This document shows, one piece after another, positions 14,568 through 25,021 of a stretch of 28,513 bases of DNA. The stretch is from NCBI GenBank assembly GCA_023417885.1, contig JAEZED010000130.1, positions 1 through 28,513 on the forward strand. Direction: 5' to 3'. Positions within the stretch are counted from its first letter, which is position 1, and the number at the start of each line of letters is the position of its first letter. The position numbers were made by a program, and so were the translations under genes. The notes below the pieces were generated by a model. That model was not told the DNA's origin. It worked only from the letters and a program-made list of their open reading frames with translations, and made no database searches. The DNA comes from Planctomycetota bacterium (GTDB lineage Bacteria; Planctomycetota; Phycisphaerae; Tepidisphaerales; Tepidisphaeraceae).

Positions 14568-16367
14568 TTAGGGTTGCGCAGACGCCGACGGTCCCGGCAG
14601 CGCCGGCTCCTCCAGGCTGTCGGCGAAGGCGGGCGCGACCGACTCGGTGCGGATGACCGCGCTGGAGGCCTGGTTGGCGAGCCCGCCCACGAGGTTGATG
14701 GCGGGCGGGAACACGCCGATGAAGAGCACGCCGGCGGCGGAGAGAGCCGTGCCCAGCACGATGGGCATCGGCTGTCGCGGCGCGGGGGCGGGCGTGTAGA
14801 CGCGGCCCTCGGCCTCGGCGTCCTCCTCCTCGACCGACGGGCTGAGCACCATGGCGGCGAGGATGCGCAGGTAATAGGCGGCGCCGATGGCGGCGTTGAC
14901 GACGGTGAGGCCGATGAGCCACCACATGGCCCGGGCGCCGGAATCGGTCACCGCGGCGTCGCGGGCCAGCTCGAAGGCGGGCCAGAGAACGTAGAGCTTG
15001 CCCAGGAAGCCGACGGTGAGCGGGATGCCGATGAGCGAGATGCAGCAGATCGCCATCGCCAGGGCGAGCATCGGATGGCGTCGGCCGGCGCCGGTGATGT
15101 CGTCGTAGGTCTCGGCGCTGGTCGCCGGCAGACGGTGAACGACGCCATCGGCATCCGTGATGCGCTGGCGGCTCGGGAGCATCATGAGCACCCCGAAGAC
15201 GCCGGCGTTCATGATGCCATAGGCCACGAGGTAGAAGAGCACGCCGCTGACCGCCTGCTCGCCCCACCGCCCCCCCGCCATCACGGCCGCGGCGCTGGGG
15301 ATGATGCCGTCGTCGGTGACCGGGCGCACCGAGGCGCCCGCGGCCAGGACGGTGAGCGCCACCAGCATGTAGCCGCTGTGGGCGATGCTGCTGTAGGCCA
15401 TGACGCGCTTGATGTTGTCCGCCAGGAGCGCCAGGGTGTTGCCTACGAACATCGTGAGCACGGCGATGACGAACAGCACCTTCCAGACCGGGTCCGGCAG
15501 GCCGAAGCCGTTTCCTCCGACCACGAGCAGCACCTTGATCATCGCGATGATGCCTGTGGCCTTGGGCACGAAGCTCAACAGCGCCGTGACGGGCGTCGCA
15601 GCGCCGGTATAGACGTCACCCGCGTAGAAGTGGAGCGGGACGGCGGCGAGCTTGAAGGCGAAGCCGAAGATCACCAGCACGACGCCGAGCGTCTGCCAGG
15701 TGGCAGGCCGGAGGACGGCGTCGCTGGATGTGTCGTACCCGAGCCCCTCGCGCAGGCCGGCGAAGACCTGCCCTGTTTCGATCAGGTTCGTGGTCCCGGT
15801 GGCGCCGTAGAGGTAGGCAAAGCCCAGCAGCATGACCGCGGCGCTCATGGCGCCGAGGTAGAAGTACTTGACGCCCGCTTCCTGCGCCGCCGGCAGCGGG
15901 CGGCTCATGGTGACGAGGACATAGGTCGGGATGCTCGCCAGCTCGATCCCCATGAACAGGAGCATCGTGTCGTTGGCGGAGCCGACGAGCATGATCCCCG
16001 CGAAGCTCAGCAGCATCAGCCCGAAATACTCGCCGGCGTCGGCGCCGAAGCGCATCGCGCTGTTGCCGGTCGCGTCGTCGTTGGTGGGCCAGCTCAGAAG
16101 GACGAAGAAAATGCCGATGCCCGCGGCCAGCACCTTGACGAAGTCGCTGAAGCCGTTGCTGAGGAGCGCGCCCGTCCAGTCGACGTGGGCGTCGTCGATC
16201 CCGCCGGCCTGCATCCAGGCGACGACGAGGCTGGCGAGGAGCGCGACCAGCGCCACCCACGGCGCGGCGCGCCGGCTCACGGACGACTTGATAACCCCGA
16301 ACATGAACAGCAGCAGCGCGGCGGCCGTCAGCAGAATCTCGGGGAGCAGGAGCGTGAACAGTTCCAT
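14568..16367 (-). CDS. nuoN: NADH:quinone oxidoreductase subunit N
   Basis: This is one of the three antiporter-like proton-pumping subunits of the complex I membrane arm. The 599-residue protein carries the Mrp-antiporter-type core: YFGLMLLSFAGIMLVGSANDTMLLFMGIELASIPTYVLV, then AGVKYFYLGAMSAAVMLLGFAYLYG, the lysine-containing spans around VPLHFYAGDVYTGAATPVTALLSFVPKATGII, and NIKRVMAYSSIAHSGYMLVALTVL. It is longer than the 485 residues of the Escherichia coli protein, mainly through a loop near MLPSRQRITDADGVVHRLPATSAETYDD, an acidic loop EEEDAEAEGRV and a C-terminal tail. ATG 16367 (MELFTLLLPE) is chosen because this opening fits the family; ATG 16400 is an alternative. It is the last nuo gene of the run. 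Confidence 0.95.
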   Translation of the reverse strand: MELFTLLLPEILLTAAALLLFMFGVIKSSVSRRAAPWVALVALLASLVVAWMQAGGIDDAHVDWTGALLSNGFSDFVKVLAAGIGIFFVLLSWPTNDDATGNSAMRFGADAGEYFGLMLLSFAGIMLVGSANDTMLLFMGIELASIPTYVLVTMSRPLPAAQEAGVKYFYLGAMSAAVMLLGFAYLYGATGTTNLIETGQVFAGLREGLGYDTSSDAVLRPATWQTLGVVLVIFGFAFKLAAVPLHFYAGDVYTGAATPVTALLSFVPKATGIIAMIKVLLVVGGNGFGLPDPVWKVLFVIAVLTMFVGNTLALLADNIKRVMAYSSIAHSGYMLVALTVLAAGASVRPVTDDGIIPSAAAVMAGGRWGEQAVSGVLFYLVAYGIMNAGVFGVLMMLPSRQRITDADGVVHRLPATSAETYDDITGAGRRHPMLALAMAICCISLIGIPLTVGFLGKLYVLWPAFELARDAAVTDSGARAMWWLIGLTVVNAAIGAAYYLRILAAMVLSPSVEEEDAEAEGRVYTPAPAPRQPMPIVLGTALSAAGVLFIGVFPPAINLVGGLANQASSAVIRTESVAPAFADSLEEPALPGPSASAQP

Positions 16368-16421
16368 GGCGTAAGCGTCACTGGCATAGGGGGCCCGCAT
16401 GCTGCGCGGGCCGGGGTGGTT

Positions 16422-18218
16422 TCAGCGGTCGATCGCCCGATCACGGGCCTCGTCGGCGGCCTCGGGCGTGAGGGAGCGCGACTGGCGTCGCATCTGTGCA
16501 CCGGGCGCGGCAGGCGCGGCATGGCCCTCGCGGGTTCGGATGATGGCGCCCTGCTCGGGCGGCGGATCGAAGTGCGGCGTCCGCACCTCGCGCACGCCCG
16601 ACTCGATGCTCGAGAGCAGCGGCGTCGGAAGGACGCCGAGCAGGATGACGACGATCGCCAGCGGCGCCAGGAGGCCGATCTCCCGCCAGCTCAGGTCCTG
16701 CGGCAGGCCGGAGGCGGAGGTGGCGTGCCCGGCATGGTCAGGCGTGGCGGCCTGCCCCTGGTCGGACTGCGACCCGGGCTCGAGCGTCTTCTCGCCGTCG
16801 CCCGTGTGCAGATCAAAGGCATGCGTTCCGCCGGCGCCCTCGGGATGAACCTCGGGCAGGCGCAGCGGGCCGAAGACGAGCTTCGCGACCATGTAGAGCA
16901 TGTAGACGGCGCCCAGGATGACGCCGATGGCGGCGAAAGAGCCGTACCAGGGGCCGAGGAACGGACTCGTGAAAGCGCCGAGGATCGTGAGGAACTCGCT
17001 GACGAAGCCGTTGGTGCCCGGCAGCCCGATGCTGCTCATCGCGAAGAGCACCATGAAGAAGCTGTAAACCGGCATGACGCGCCCCAGCCCGCCGTAGTCC
17101 TTGAACATGCGGGTGTGGTAGCGGTCGTAGATCATCCCCACGAGGAGGAAGAGCGCCCCGGTGCTGATGCCGTGGCTGATCATGTAGAAGACGCCGCCCT
17201 GCATGCCGTGGACATTGAGCGCGATGAGGCCCAGCACGCAGAATCCGAGGTGGCTGACCGAGCTGTAGGCGACGAGCTTCTTGACGTCCTGCTGCACCCA
17301 GGCGACCAGCGCGCCGTAGATGATGCCGATGATGCAGAGTATCGCGACGAACGGGATGACGCTGTTGCGCATCACCTCCATCAGCCCGTCCCCATCCACG
17401 CCGGGCATGCCTACCTCGCTCAGCAGACCCATCGGGATCCCGAGCTTGAAGACGCCGTACGTGCCCAGTTTCAGCAGCACGCCCGCCAGGATCACGCTCC
17501 CCGCGGTCGGGGCGACGGTGTGCGCCAGCGGAAGCCAGGTGTGCACCGGGAAGAGCGGGGTCTTCACCGCGAAGCCGGTCATGAGCGCCGCGAAGACCAG
17601 CACCTTCAGCGTCGGATTCGCGATCTGCTGGCCCTCGGATGTCATCGCCTCGAAGCTGAACGACCCGGCCGAGATGCCCAGGCAGAGCAGCCCCGCCAGC
17701 GTGAAGACGCCGCCGACGAACGTGAAGAGGAAGAACTTCTTGGCGGCGTAGTGCCGATCCTCTCCGCCCCAGAGGCCGATGAGGAAGAACATCGGCACCA
17801 GCGTGAGCTCGAAGAAGACGTAGAAGAGCAGGCCGTCCCGCGCCAGGAAGGTGCCGACCATCGGCGTAATCAGCGCGGTCAGCCAGAAGTAGTAGCTCTT
17901 CTCGCGGACATGGATTCCGCCGAAGCTGCCGAGCACGGCCAGCGGCATCAGGAACGCGGTAAGGGCGACGAGCCACCAACTCACCGCGTCGGCGCCGAGC
18001 CGCAGCCCGGTGTCGAGCCCGTCCACGATGAGCCAGTCCGGCTCGTAACGCGCCTCGGCGCTTGCGCCCAGCGCCTCGGGGGCCAGGAGCAGCGCCAGCA
18101 CCAGTTCGACCACGCAGGTCGCCAGCGCCACCCACTTGGCGGACCTCGCCGGCACCGCGAAGCAGAACGCCGCGCCGGCGAGCGGGACGAGCAGCAGGAT
18201 GGGAAGCAGGATCGACAT
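16422..18218 (-). CDS. nuoM: NADH:quinone oxidoreductase subunit M
   Basis: This is the second antiporter-like subunit of complex I. The 598-residue protein shows LLFYVFFELTLVPMFFLIGLWGG with the functionally important glutamate of the fifth span. Other family blocks are KTPLFPVHTWLPLAHTVAPTAGSVILAGVLLKLGTYG, with lysine and histidine residues of the proton path, VKKLVAYSSVSHLGFCVLGL, and GLPGTNGFVSEFLTILGAF. It is longer than the 509-residue Escherichia coli subunit because of a His/Asp/Gly-rich insertion near residues 470-505 and a polar, arginine-rich tail of about 50 residues after the last span. ATG 18218 is preferred over the in-frame TTG 18227. No Shine-Dalgarno site is visible. Confidence 0.95.
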   Translation of the reverse strand: MSILLPILLLVPLAGAAFCFAVPARSAKWVALATCVVELVLALLLAPEALGASAEARYEPDWLIVDGLDTGLRLGADAVSWWLVALTAFLMPLAVLGSFGGIHVREKSYYFWLTALITPMVGTFLARDGLLFYVFFELTLVPMFFLIGLWGGEDRHYAAKKFFLFTFVGGVFTLAGLLCLGISAGSFSFEAMTSEGQQIANPTLKVLVFAALMTGFAVKTPLFPVHTWLPLAHTVAPTAGSVILAGVLLKLGTYGVFKLGIPMGLLSEVGMPGVDGDGLMEVMRNSVIPFVAILCIIGIIYGALVAWVQQDVKKLVAYSSVSHLGFCVLGLIALNVHGMQGGVFYMISHGISTGALFLLVGMIYDRYHTRMFKDYGGLGRVMPVYSFFMVLFAMSSIGLPGTNGFVSEFLTILGAFTSPFLGPWYGSFAAIGVILGAVYMLYMVAKLVFGPLRLPEVHPEGAGGTHAFDLHTGDGEKTLEPGSQSDQGQAATPDHAGHATSASGLPQDLSWREIGLLAPLAIVVILLGVLPTPLLSSIESGVREVRTPHFDPPPEQGAIIRTREGHAAPAAPGAQMRRQSRSLTPEAADEARDRAIDR

Positions 18219-18264
18219 ATCGCTCAATCTGTCACGTCGTCAAACAGCCGTCACCGCCGTCGTG

Positions 18265-18290
18265 CCGCGGGCGCTCGTGCGCCCCTGCGG
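18265..18290 (-). terminator. Intercistronic hairpin between nuoL and nuoM
   Basis: GGGCGC at 18269-18274 and GCGCCC at 18279-18284 enclose the tetraloop TCGT, and CCGC/GCGG at 18265-18268 and 18287-18290 can extend the stem past a small bulge. It lies directly after the nuoL stop and lacks a T-run, so it may slow polymerase or protect the upstream message rather than end transcription. Confidence 0.4.
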
Positions 18291-20783
<2,493 letters not shown>

Positions 20784-20786
20784 TTG

Positions 20787-20874
20787 GGAATGCGGAGTGA
20801 TGAATGCCGAATGCGAAATGCCGGAGGTGCGAGGTTGTTAAGGCCGGGGTCACGGCCCCCACGCATTCCTCATT
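20787..20874. repeat. GAATGC-type short repeats and hairpin in the nuoK-nuoL gap
   Basis: GAATGCGG, GAATGCCG, GAATGCGA and AAATGCCG follow each other between 20788 and 20822, and inverted GCATTCCTCATTC lies at 20863-20875, running into the end of nuoK. A small GGCCG/CGGCC hairpin sits between them near 20842-20857. Intergenic repeats of this flavour are frequent in planctomycetes, from general knowledge. Confidence 0.4.
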
Positions 20875-21196
20875 CTCTCAGGTCCTTCCAGGCCTCGCTG
20901 TCGACGGTTCCCTTCTGGCGGAACAGGAGCACGACGATGCCCAGCGCCAGCGTCGCCTCCGAGGCGGCGATGACGAGGATGAAGATCACGAACGCCTGCC
21001 CCGCCAGGTTGTTGTGGAAGGCGCTGAAGGCGATCATCGAGATGGCCACGCCCTGGAACATCAGCTCCGTGCACAGGAACATCACGATCAGGTTCCGGCG
21101 GCTGATGAAGCCGATCATGCCAATCGCGAACATGATCCCGCCGACGGCGAGATAATGCTGCAGGTGCACGAGGGGAAAGAACTCGAGTGTGGGCAT
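20870..21196 (-). CDS. nuoK: NADH:quinone oxidoreductase subunit K
   Basis: This is a three-span subunit of the complex I proton path, 108 residues, close to the usual 100. It shows LQHYLAVGGIMFAIGMIGFISRRNLIVMFLCTELMFQGVAISMIAFSAF with the conserved membrane glutamate of the second span. FVIFILVIAASEATLALGIVVLLFR carries the second glutamate in the third span. Both glutamates are needed for proton transfer in studied homologues. ATG 21196 is chosen; GTG 21208 is in frame and would add four residues. Unlike its neighbours, this subunit is not enlarged. It starts 34 bases after nuoJ. Confidence 0.95.
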   Translation of the reverse strand: MPTLEFFPLVHLQHYLAVGGIMFAIGMIGFISRRNLIVMFLCTELMFQGVAISMIAFSAFHNNLAGQAFVIFILVIAASEATLALGIVVLLFRQKGTVDSEAWKDLRE

Positions 21197-21230
21197 GGCG
21201 TTCGTCACGTAAGAGGCGCCCCGCGGGGCC

Positions 21231-22385
21231 TCAGTTCTGCGGGTATGCCTTCTGGCGCGGGTCGCCGGTTCCCTTCACCGGGAGACTCTTCGGATCGTCC
21301 GTGGGCGGCGTGAACGGCGTGGCGTATTCATCCCCGCCCATCGACTGCGTCGTCATCTCGACCGAGCCGGGCATCGCGATGATCCGCCGGCGGGCGATAA
21401 CGATCGCGCCCACCATCGCCACCGTCAGCACGAGACCCGCCAGCTGCAGGCTGACGATGTGGCGCGTGAACAGGTATATGCCGAGCACCTGGATCCCGCC
21501 GTGCTCGTTTGCATGGCTCGCCTGCTCGTTGGCCGGATAGAGGTCCCCGCGCGGGCCGCTCGGCACGGCCTCGCGCGCCACGCCCTGCGAGTCGGTGGTC
21601 ACGACGCCGGCATCGGCCAGCGGCCCCTCCGCATCGACGCCGAGCACACCCGGCTCGTCGCTCACGCGCGGGGGAACCAGGAAACGGGCGTCCGTCAGCG
21701 ACTGGCGCGGAATCAGCGTCGCCGGGGCTCGATCCAGGATCACGAACAGCAGAACGCCCATCGTGATGAACCCGGTCGCGGCGGCCAGGAACGGCGCGCG
21801 GGCGCGGCGGTCATGCTCGGCGAGGAACTCGCGCGCCGCCTCGTCGCCCGCGCCGGGCGAGGCCGGCGCCGCGTCGGCGGCGAGCATGATCACGAACGTG
21901 TACGTCACCAGGATCGCGCCGGCGTAGATCACGATCAGCGCCACGGCCATGAACTCCGCCCAGAGCAGCACGAACAGCCCGGCGGAGGCGAAGACCGTCA
22001 GCACGAAGTAGAGCGCCGAGTAGACCGGCTTCGGGTGCGTCACCACCCGGATGCTGCCGAACAGGGCGATGGCGCTGAAAATCCAGAAGTAGACCGTCGG
22101 ACGGTCGTCCACCTTCACGCCCAGCGCCAGGAAGAAAACGAACCCCGCCAGCATCGCCAGCAGCGCGCCGGCTCGGCGCCAGGCGACGCTGAAGCGGCCA
22201 GGCAGCAGCAGCACGGTACCGAGGCCGGCGAGGATGCACAGCAGCAGGATGAGCCCGCCACCCAGCACGGGCTCGGCGTCGAGCGCGACTCGGGACGGGA
22301 GGACCACGAGGTCCGAGGCGGCCATTTCCGCCGTCGCGTCGGGCGAGGGCTGTCGGAGTGAGGCAAGGAGCGCTAGCGGGACCAT
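21231..22385 (-). CDS. nuoJ: NADH:quinone oxidoreductase subunit J, enlarged
   Basis: This is the complex I subunit carrying the pi-bulge helix that couples quinone chemistry to pumping. The family core is clear: PTVYFWIFSAIALFGSIRVVTHPKPVYSALYFVLTVFASAGLFVLLWAEFMAVALIVIYAGAILVTYTFVIML, followed by two more spans (FLAAATGFITMGVLLFVI and HIVSLQLAGLVLTVAMVGAIVIARR). At 384 residues it is twice the 184 of the Escherichia coli protein. It has about 95 extra N-terminal residues with two extra spans (about 42-62 and 71-90), a loop of about 90 residues between the last two core spans, and a polar tail. ATG 22385 is the best guess; ATG 22325 and ATG 22550 are alternatives. It follows the putative anti-sigma gene by 623 bases. 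Confidence 0.9.
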   Translation of the reverse strand: MVPLALLASLRQPSPDATAEMAASDLVVLPSRVALDAEPVLGGGLILLLCILAGLGTVLLLPGRFSVAWRRAGALLAMLAGFVFFLALGVKVDDRPTVYFWIFSAIALFGSIRVVTHPKPVYSALYFVLTVFASAGLFVLLWAEFMAVALIVIYAGAILVTYTFVIMLAADAAPASPGAGDEAAREFLAEHDRRARAPFLAAATGFITMGVLLFVILDRAPATLIPRQSLTDARFLVPPRVSDEPGVLGVDAEGPLADAGVVTTDSQGVAREAVPSGPRGDLYPANEQASHANEHGGIQVLGIYLFTRHIVSLQLAGLVLTVAMVGAIVIARRRIIAMPGSVEMTTQSMGGDEYATPFTPPTDDPKSLPVKGTGDPRQKAYPQN

Positions 22386-23008
22386 CTGCGGTCGGGCCTT
22401 TGTGTGAAAGCGTCCCCAGGACGCGGACAGCGGCGGTGACGAAGGCAGCCCGCAGCGTAGCGCGACCGGCGGAGGCGCGGCGTTTACATCTCGCCGCGAC
22501 ACCGGGAGGGCACGATCGTCCACCCGGCCGAGAGGCGGCGTTCCACGCATCCGTATCCGGGGCGGATGGGCGCGTTCGGTCGGCGCGTGGGCCGGAGTCT
22601 ATGGCCGCTGGTTCGACCCCGCAACCGGGGCGGTGACAACTTTCACGAAGGCCGGTCGCCGAAGCGACTTTGCGCACGGCGGGCCGAGCCCGGATCAGCG
22701 CGTCTGACCCGGGAGAGCCATGGACGAAGCGCATCCGCGCGTCGCGGAGAGCAAGCTGGATTCAAGGAGGTTCGGAAGTGACGGAGCGCCGGACGACCTG
22801 GATCTGCAAGCCGATGCCGACTGGCCTCAATAACCGGCACTAGCCGCGTCTCCAGATCACCCGGCGCTCCATCCCTTCAACGAAGAGGGAAACTACCGAT
22901 CGAGATCGCTCACGTCTCCGATCTGAATCGCGGCCGGCCTCGTTCGCCGGCCCTCGCTCATCAGCAGGATCGCTCCTGCTCCCGCCAGGCCGCTTCTGAC
23001 TTGTGTTG
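22386..23008. other. Intergenic region upstream of nuoJ with hairpins and possible small ORFs
   Basis: This 623-base gap between nuoJ and the membrane protein gene holds no recognised gene. It should contain the promoter for nuoJ-N if these are not read from nuoH; TAGACT at 22597-22602 on the lower strand is a candidate -10 only. On the upper strand, two small overlapping frames stand out. One of 37 codons lies at 22720-22833 (MDEAHPRVAESK...). One of 21 codons lies at 22778-22843, with a perfect AAGGAGG seven bases before its GTG. Neither matches a known family. Two hairpins lie near the right end and are listed separately. Confidence 0.5.
22932..22980 (-). terminator. Two hairpins downstream of the putative anti-sigma gene
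   Basis: AGCAGGA (22963-22969) and TCCTGCT (22974-22980) pair around TCGC, and GGCCGGC (22932-22938) and GCCGGCC (22946-22952) pair around a 7-base loop. They lie 28 to 76 bases beyond the stop of the leftward gene at 23009. Neither is followed by a T-run, so terminator function is uncertain. Confidence 0.4.
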
Positions 23009-23959
23009 TTACTCCAGGGGCGCCGGCATCACCGCGGAGCGACCACCCGGCGTCATCCCGCGGGAAACGTTCAGCTTCGCCGTGATCTTCGCCTCCGGAA
23101 CCAGCAGCGGAAGCAGCGCCGGTACGTCCGTCTGCGTGATCTCGTAGCCCAGGCCGTTTTCGAACTTCGCCGAATGAAGCCGGAGGCCCCACGGCAAAGC
23201 AGGCTTGCGCTGCGGCGGGGTGAGACTGGCGCCGGCCATCCACCGGCCGCGCTCCCCCTCCTGCATCACTGCGACGGAAAGCACGCCATCCACGCGGGCG
23301 GCGATCATGACCCCGCCGTGCTTGTTGCGGCGCGGGGCGACATCGAGAAGCTCCACGCGGTTGCTGGCACGGACCTGGTCCACCTGCGCCCCCGCCGAGC
23401 CGCCGGCGGCGAGGATCGCCTGCTGACGAAGCTCGCCCCAAAGCTGTTCCTGCGTCCGCGGCGCCGTCACATTCTGCACGGGGTCGCCGACGCGATTTGC
23501 CTGGATCGCCATGGCGCCGCCATGCCCTTCGTCCAGCAGGTCGCTGCCCTGGTCTGCACCGAGGTTGGCGTGCACCTCGAACGCGCGAACGAGGTCCTGG
23601 AGCGGGGGCGAGGTGAAGAGATCTCCATCCGAAACGACCGTGCCCGGCCCGCGCACCCGCGAGGCGGAACGGGAGGAGGAACCAACCTCATCGAGAATCA
23701 GGTAGCCGCTTACCAGCCAGATGGAGGCGGCCAGAAGCAGCCCCGCCGCATTGCGGAGCGACAGGGTCGGCATCTCCAGGCGCCAGAAGCCGGCGGAACC
23801 GGCGGAAGAGGTGTGAGCCGCAAGCCCGCCCGCAAGCATCGCCGACGGGGCGATGGCGGAGGGAACCGTGAACTGACGGCGCAGGGAGCCCTCGATCTGC
23901 CGGTCGATGGCATCGCCGGGGATGCGCTGGATCGGGTTGTGAGGGCCGTGCGGGGTCAT
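23009..23959 (-). CDS. Single-span membrane protein, putative anti-sigma partner
   Basis: This 316-residue protein of unknown family is encoded 98 bases after an ECF sigma factor gene, on the same strand. The first 65 or so residues are basic and polar (IDRQIEGSLRRQF). One membrane span follows (about residues 70-89, RNAAGLLLAASIWLVSGYLIL), then about 225 residues that would lie outside the cytoplasm. The topology, short cytoplasmic head and large outer domain behind a sigma factor, is that of transmembrane anti-sigma factors. However, no HxxxCxxC zinc motif is present, so the assignment rests on position. The outer part contains QQAILAAGGSAGAQVDQVRASNRVELLDV but no domain I recognise. Confidence 0.7.
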   Translation of the reverse strand: MTPHGPHNPIQRIPGDAIDRQIEGSLRRQFTVPSAIAPSAMLAGGLAAHTSSAGSAGFWRLEMPTLSLRNAAGLLLAASIWLVSGYLILDEVGSSSRSASRVRGPGTVVSDGDLFTSPPLQDLVRAFEVHANLGADQGSDLLDEGHGGAMAIQANRVGDPVQNVTAPRTQEQLWGELRQQAILAAGGSAGAQVDQVRASNRVELLDVAPRRNKHGGVMIAARVDGVLSVAVMQEGERGRWMAGASLTPPQRKPALPWGLRLHSAKFENGLGYEITQTDVPALLPLLVPEAKITAKLNVSRGMTPGGRSAVMPAPLE

Positions 23960-24057
23960 CGGGTCTGGCTGGGTTTCCCCTTCTCAATGTCGGCAGGGGC
24001 CTGGAGCCGCGTAGGAAATTGCCGGATTCTGCACATTTATGAAACCCAAGAGGCCTA

Positions 24058-24846
24058 TCAGGTCGCGATCCCGGGCCCCATCACCCGTTTGGGCTCCTCT
24101 GCCACCTGGGTCAGGGGGCCGTCCGACCCCTCCCGCGCCGCCGGCGACGGGGGTCGGGAGGCAGGCGTGCCGCCCGGCATGGTCGGCTCGAGAATCTCCC
24201 GCATGCGCTCCCGGGCTCGACGAATGTGGCTGGCGACCGTGTTTTCACGCATCTCCAGGGCTTGGGCAATCTCCGCCTGCGTTAGGCCGCCGACGACGTT
24301 CATGAGCAGGCAGGTCCGCCAGATCGGCTTGATCCGCTCCAGCGCCCGGGAAACCCGGTCATCGAAGGCCTCCTGCCACTCCGGCACCTCCCCTTCCAGG
24401 GCCGCGGCCTCCACCCCTGCGTGCTGATCCTGCTGCGACAGCTCCCGACCGACGTCCGCGGGATCGACGGCGTCGGCCCGGCGCTTCCAGAGCCGATGCC
24501 GCCGGCGGGTGTAGTTGGAGGCGACGTTGCGGACGAACCGCCCGAGCCAGGCGCAGAAGGCCGAGCCGTCGGCGTCGGCGTCGCCGCTGGGCTGGAAGCG
24601 CGCCCGCTTGCCAAAGGCGAGCAGAACCGCCTCCTGGAGCACATCGTCGGCATCCGCGGCTCGCCCCGTCAGACCGGCGGCCAGCAGCCAGAGCCGTCGG
24701 TGCTCCCGCAGATAGAGCCAGTCGAAGCCTTCCTTCGAGAGGCCTCCCTCGGGCCCTGGGAGCAATTCCATGCCGGACACACGCCCCGCCGTCGGCACGG
24801 GCCGGCCGGCTTCATCCGGGGAGGATCGAGCATCAAACGCTGGCAT
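24058..24846 (-). CDS. ECF-type RNA polymerase sigma factor
   Basis: This 262-residue protein is of the sigma-70 family, ECF group. Region 2 spans about residues 40-125 with LLAAGLTGRAADADDVLQEAVLLAF (the core-binding and -10 melting block) and FCAWLGRFVRNVASNYTRRRHRLWKRR. Region 4 lies at about 160-220 with RTCLLMNVVGGLTQAEIAQALEMRENTVASHIRRARERMREIL, a clear helix-turn-helix for the -35 element. About 25 residues before region 2 and a Pro-rich tail of about 40 residues after region 4 are extra. The gene sits between nuoI (175 bases upstream) and its likely membrane partner, inside the complex I gene run. ATG 24846 is used; ATG 24771 (MELLPGPEGG) is possible. Confidence 0.92.
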   Translation of the reverse strand: MPAFDARSSPDEAGRPVPTAGRVSGMELLPGPEGGLSKEGFDWLYLREHRRLWLLAAGLTGRAADADDVLQEAVLLAFGKRARFQPSGDADADGSAFCAWLGRFVRNVASNYTRRRHRLWKRRADAVDPADVGRELSQQDQHAGVEAAALEGEVPEWQEAFDDRVSRALERIKPIWRTCLLMNVVGGLTQAEIAQALEMRENTVASHIRRARERMREILEPTMPGGTPASRPPSPAAREGSDGPLTQVAEEPKRVMGPGIAT

Positions 24847-24848
24847 TC

Positions 24849-24953
24849 GGCCTGCAGGCCCGTTGCATTACCTATGTCTGCGGGGCTGCCGTACCCGTGC
24901 AACGGCATCCGTCGGGGTCTGGCGGGGCGGAGGGAACCACGACGGGAATCATA
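24849..24953 (-). promoter_or_regulatory. Possible promoter elements of the sigma factor gene
   Basis: In the nuoI-sigma gap, TATGAT (24948-24953, lower strand) resembles a -10 box but has a poor -35. A 12-bp palindrome GGCCTGCAGGCC (24849-24860) lies two bases before the ATG at 24846 and could be an operator or a start-site hairpin. Both are tentative. Confidence 0.25.
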
Positions 24954-25021
24954 GCCCCGGGAACACCTTATGTTTCGCCAGGACCGGTCGATCGGATTCG
25001 GCACTGCCAGGCCAAGTCGCC

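Noticed and set aside
13084..15267. Extension of the porin frame into nuoN
   Set aside because: The extension is Arg/His-rich antisense-type sequence, and the signal peptide starts at ATG 14499.
22566..22781. 71-codon upper-strand frame before nuoJ, ending in a GTGA overlap with the 21-codon frame
   Set aside because: It is strongly Arg-rich, has no ribosome site and no family features; the overlap may be chance.
22750..22860. Possible tRNA or small structured RNA near the AAGGAGG
   Set aside because: No cloverleaf arms or TTCGA-type T-loop could be laid out.
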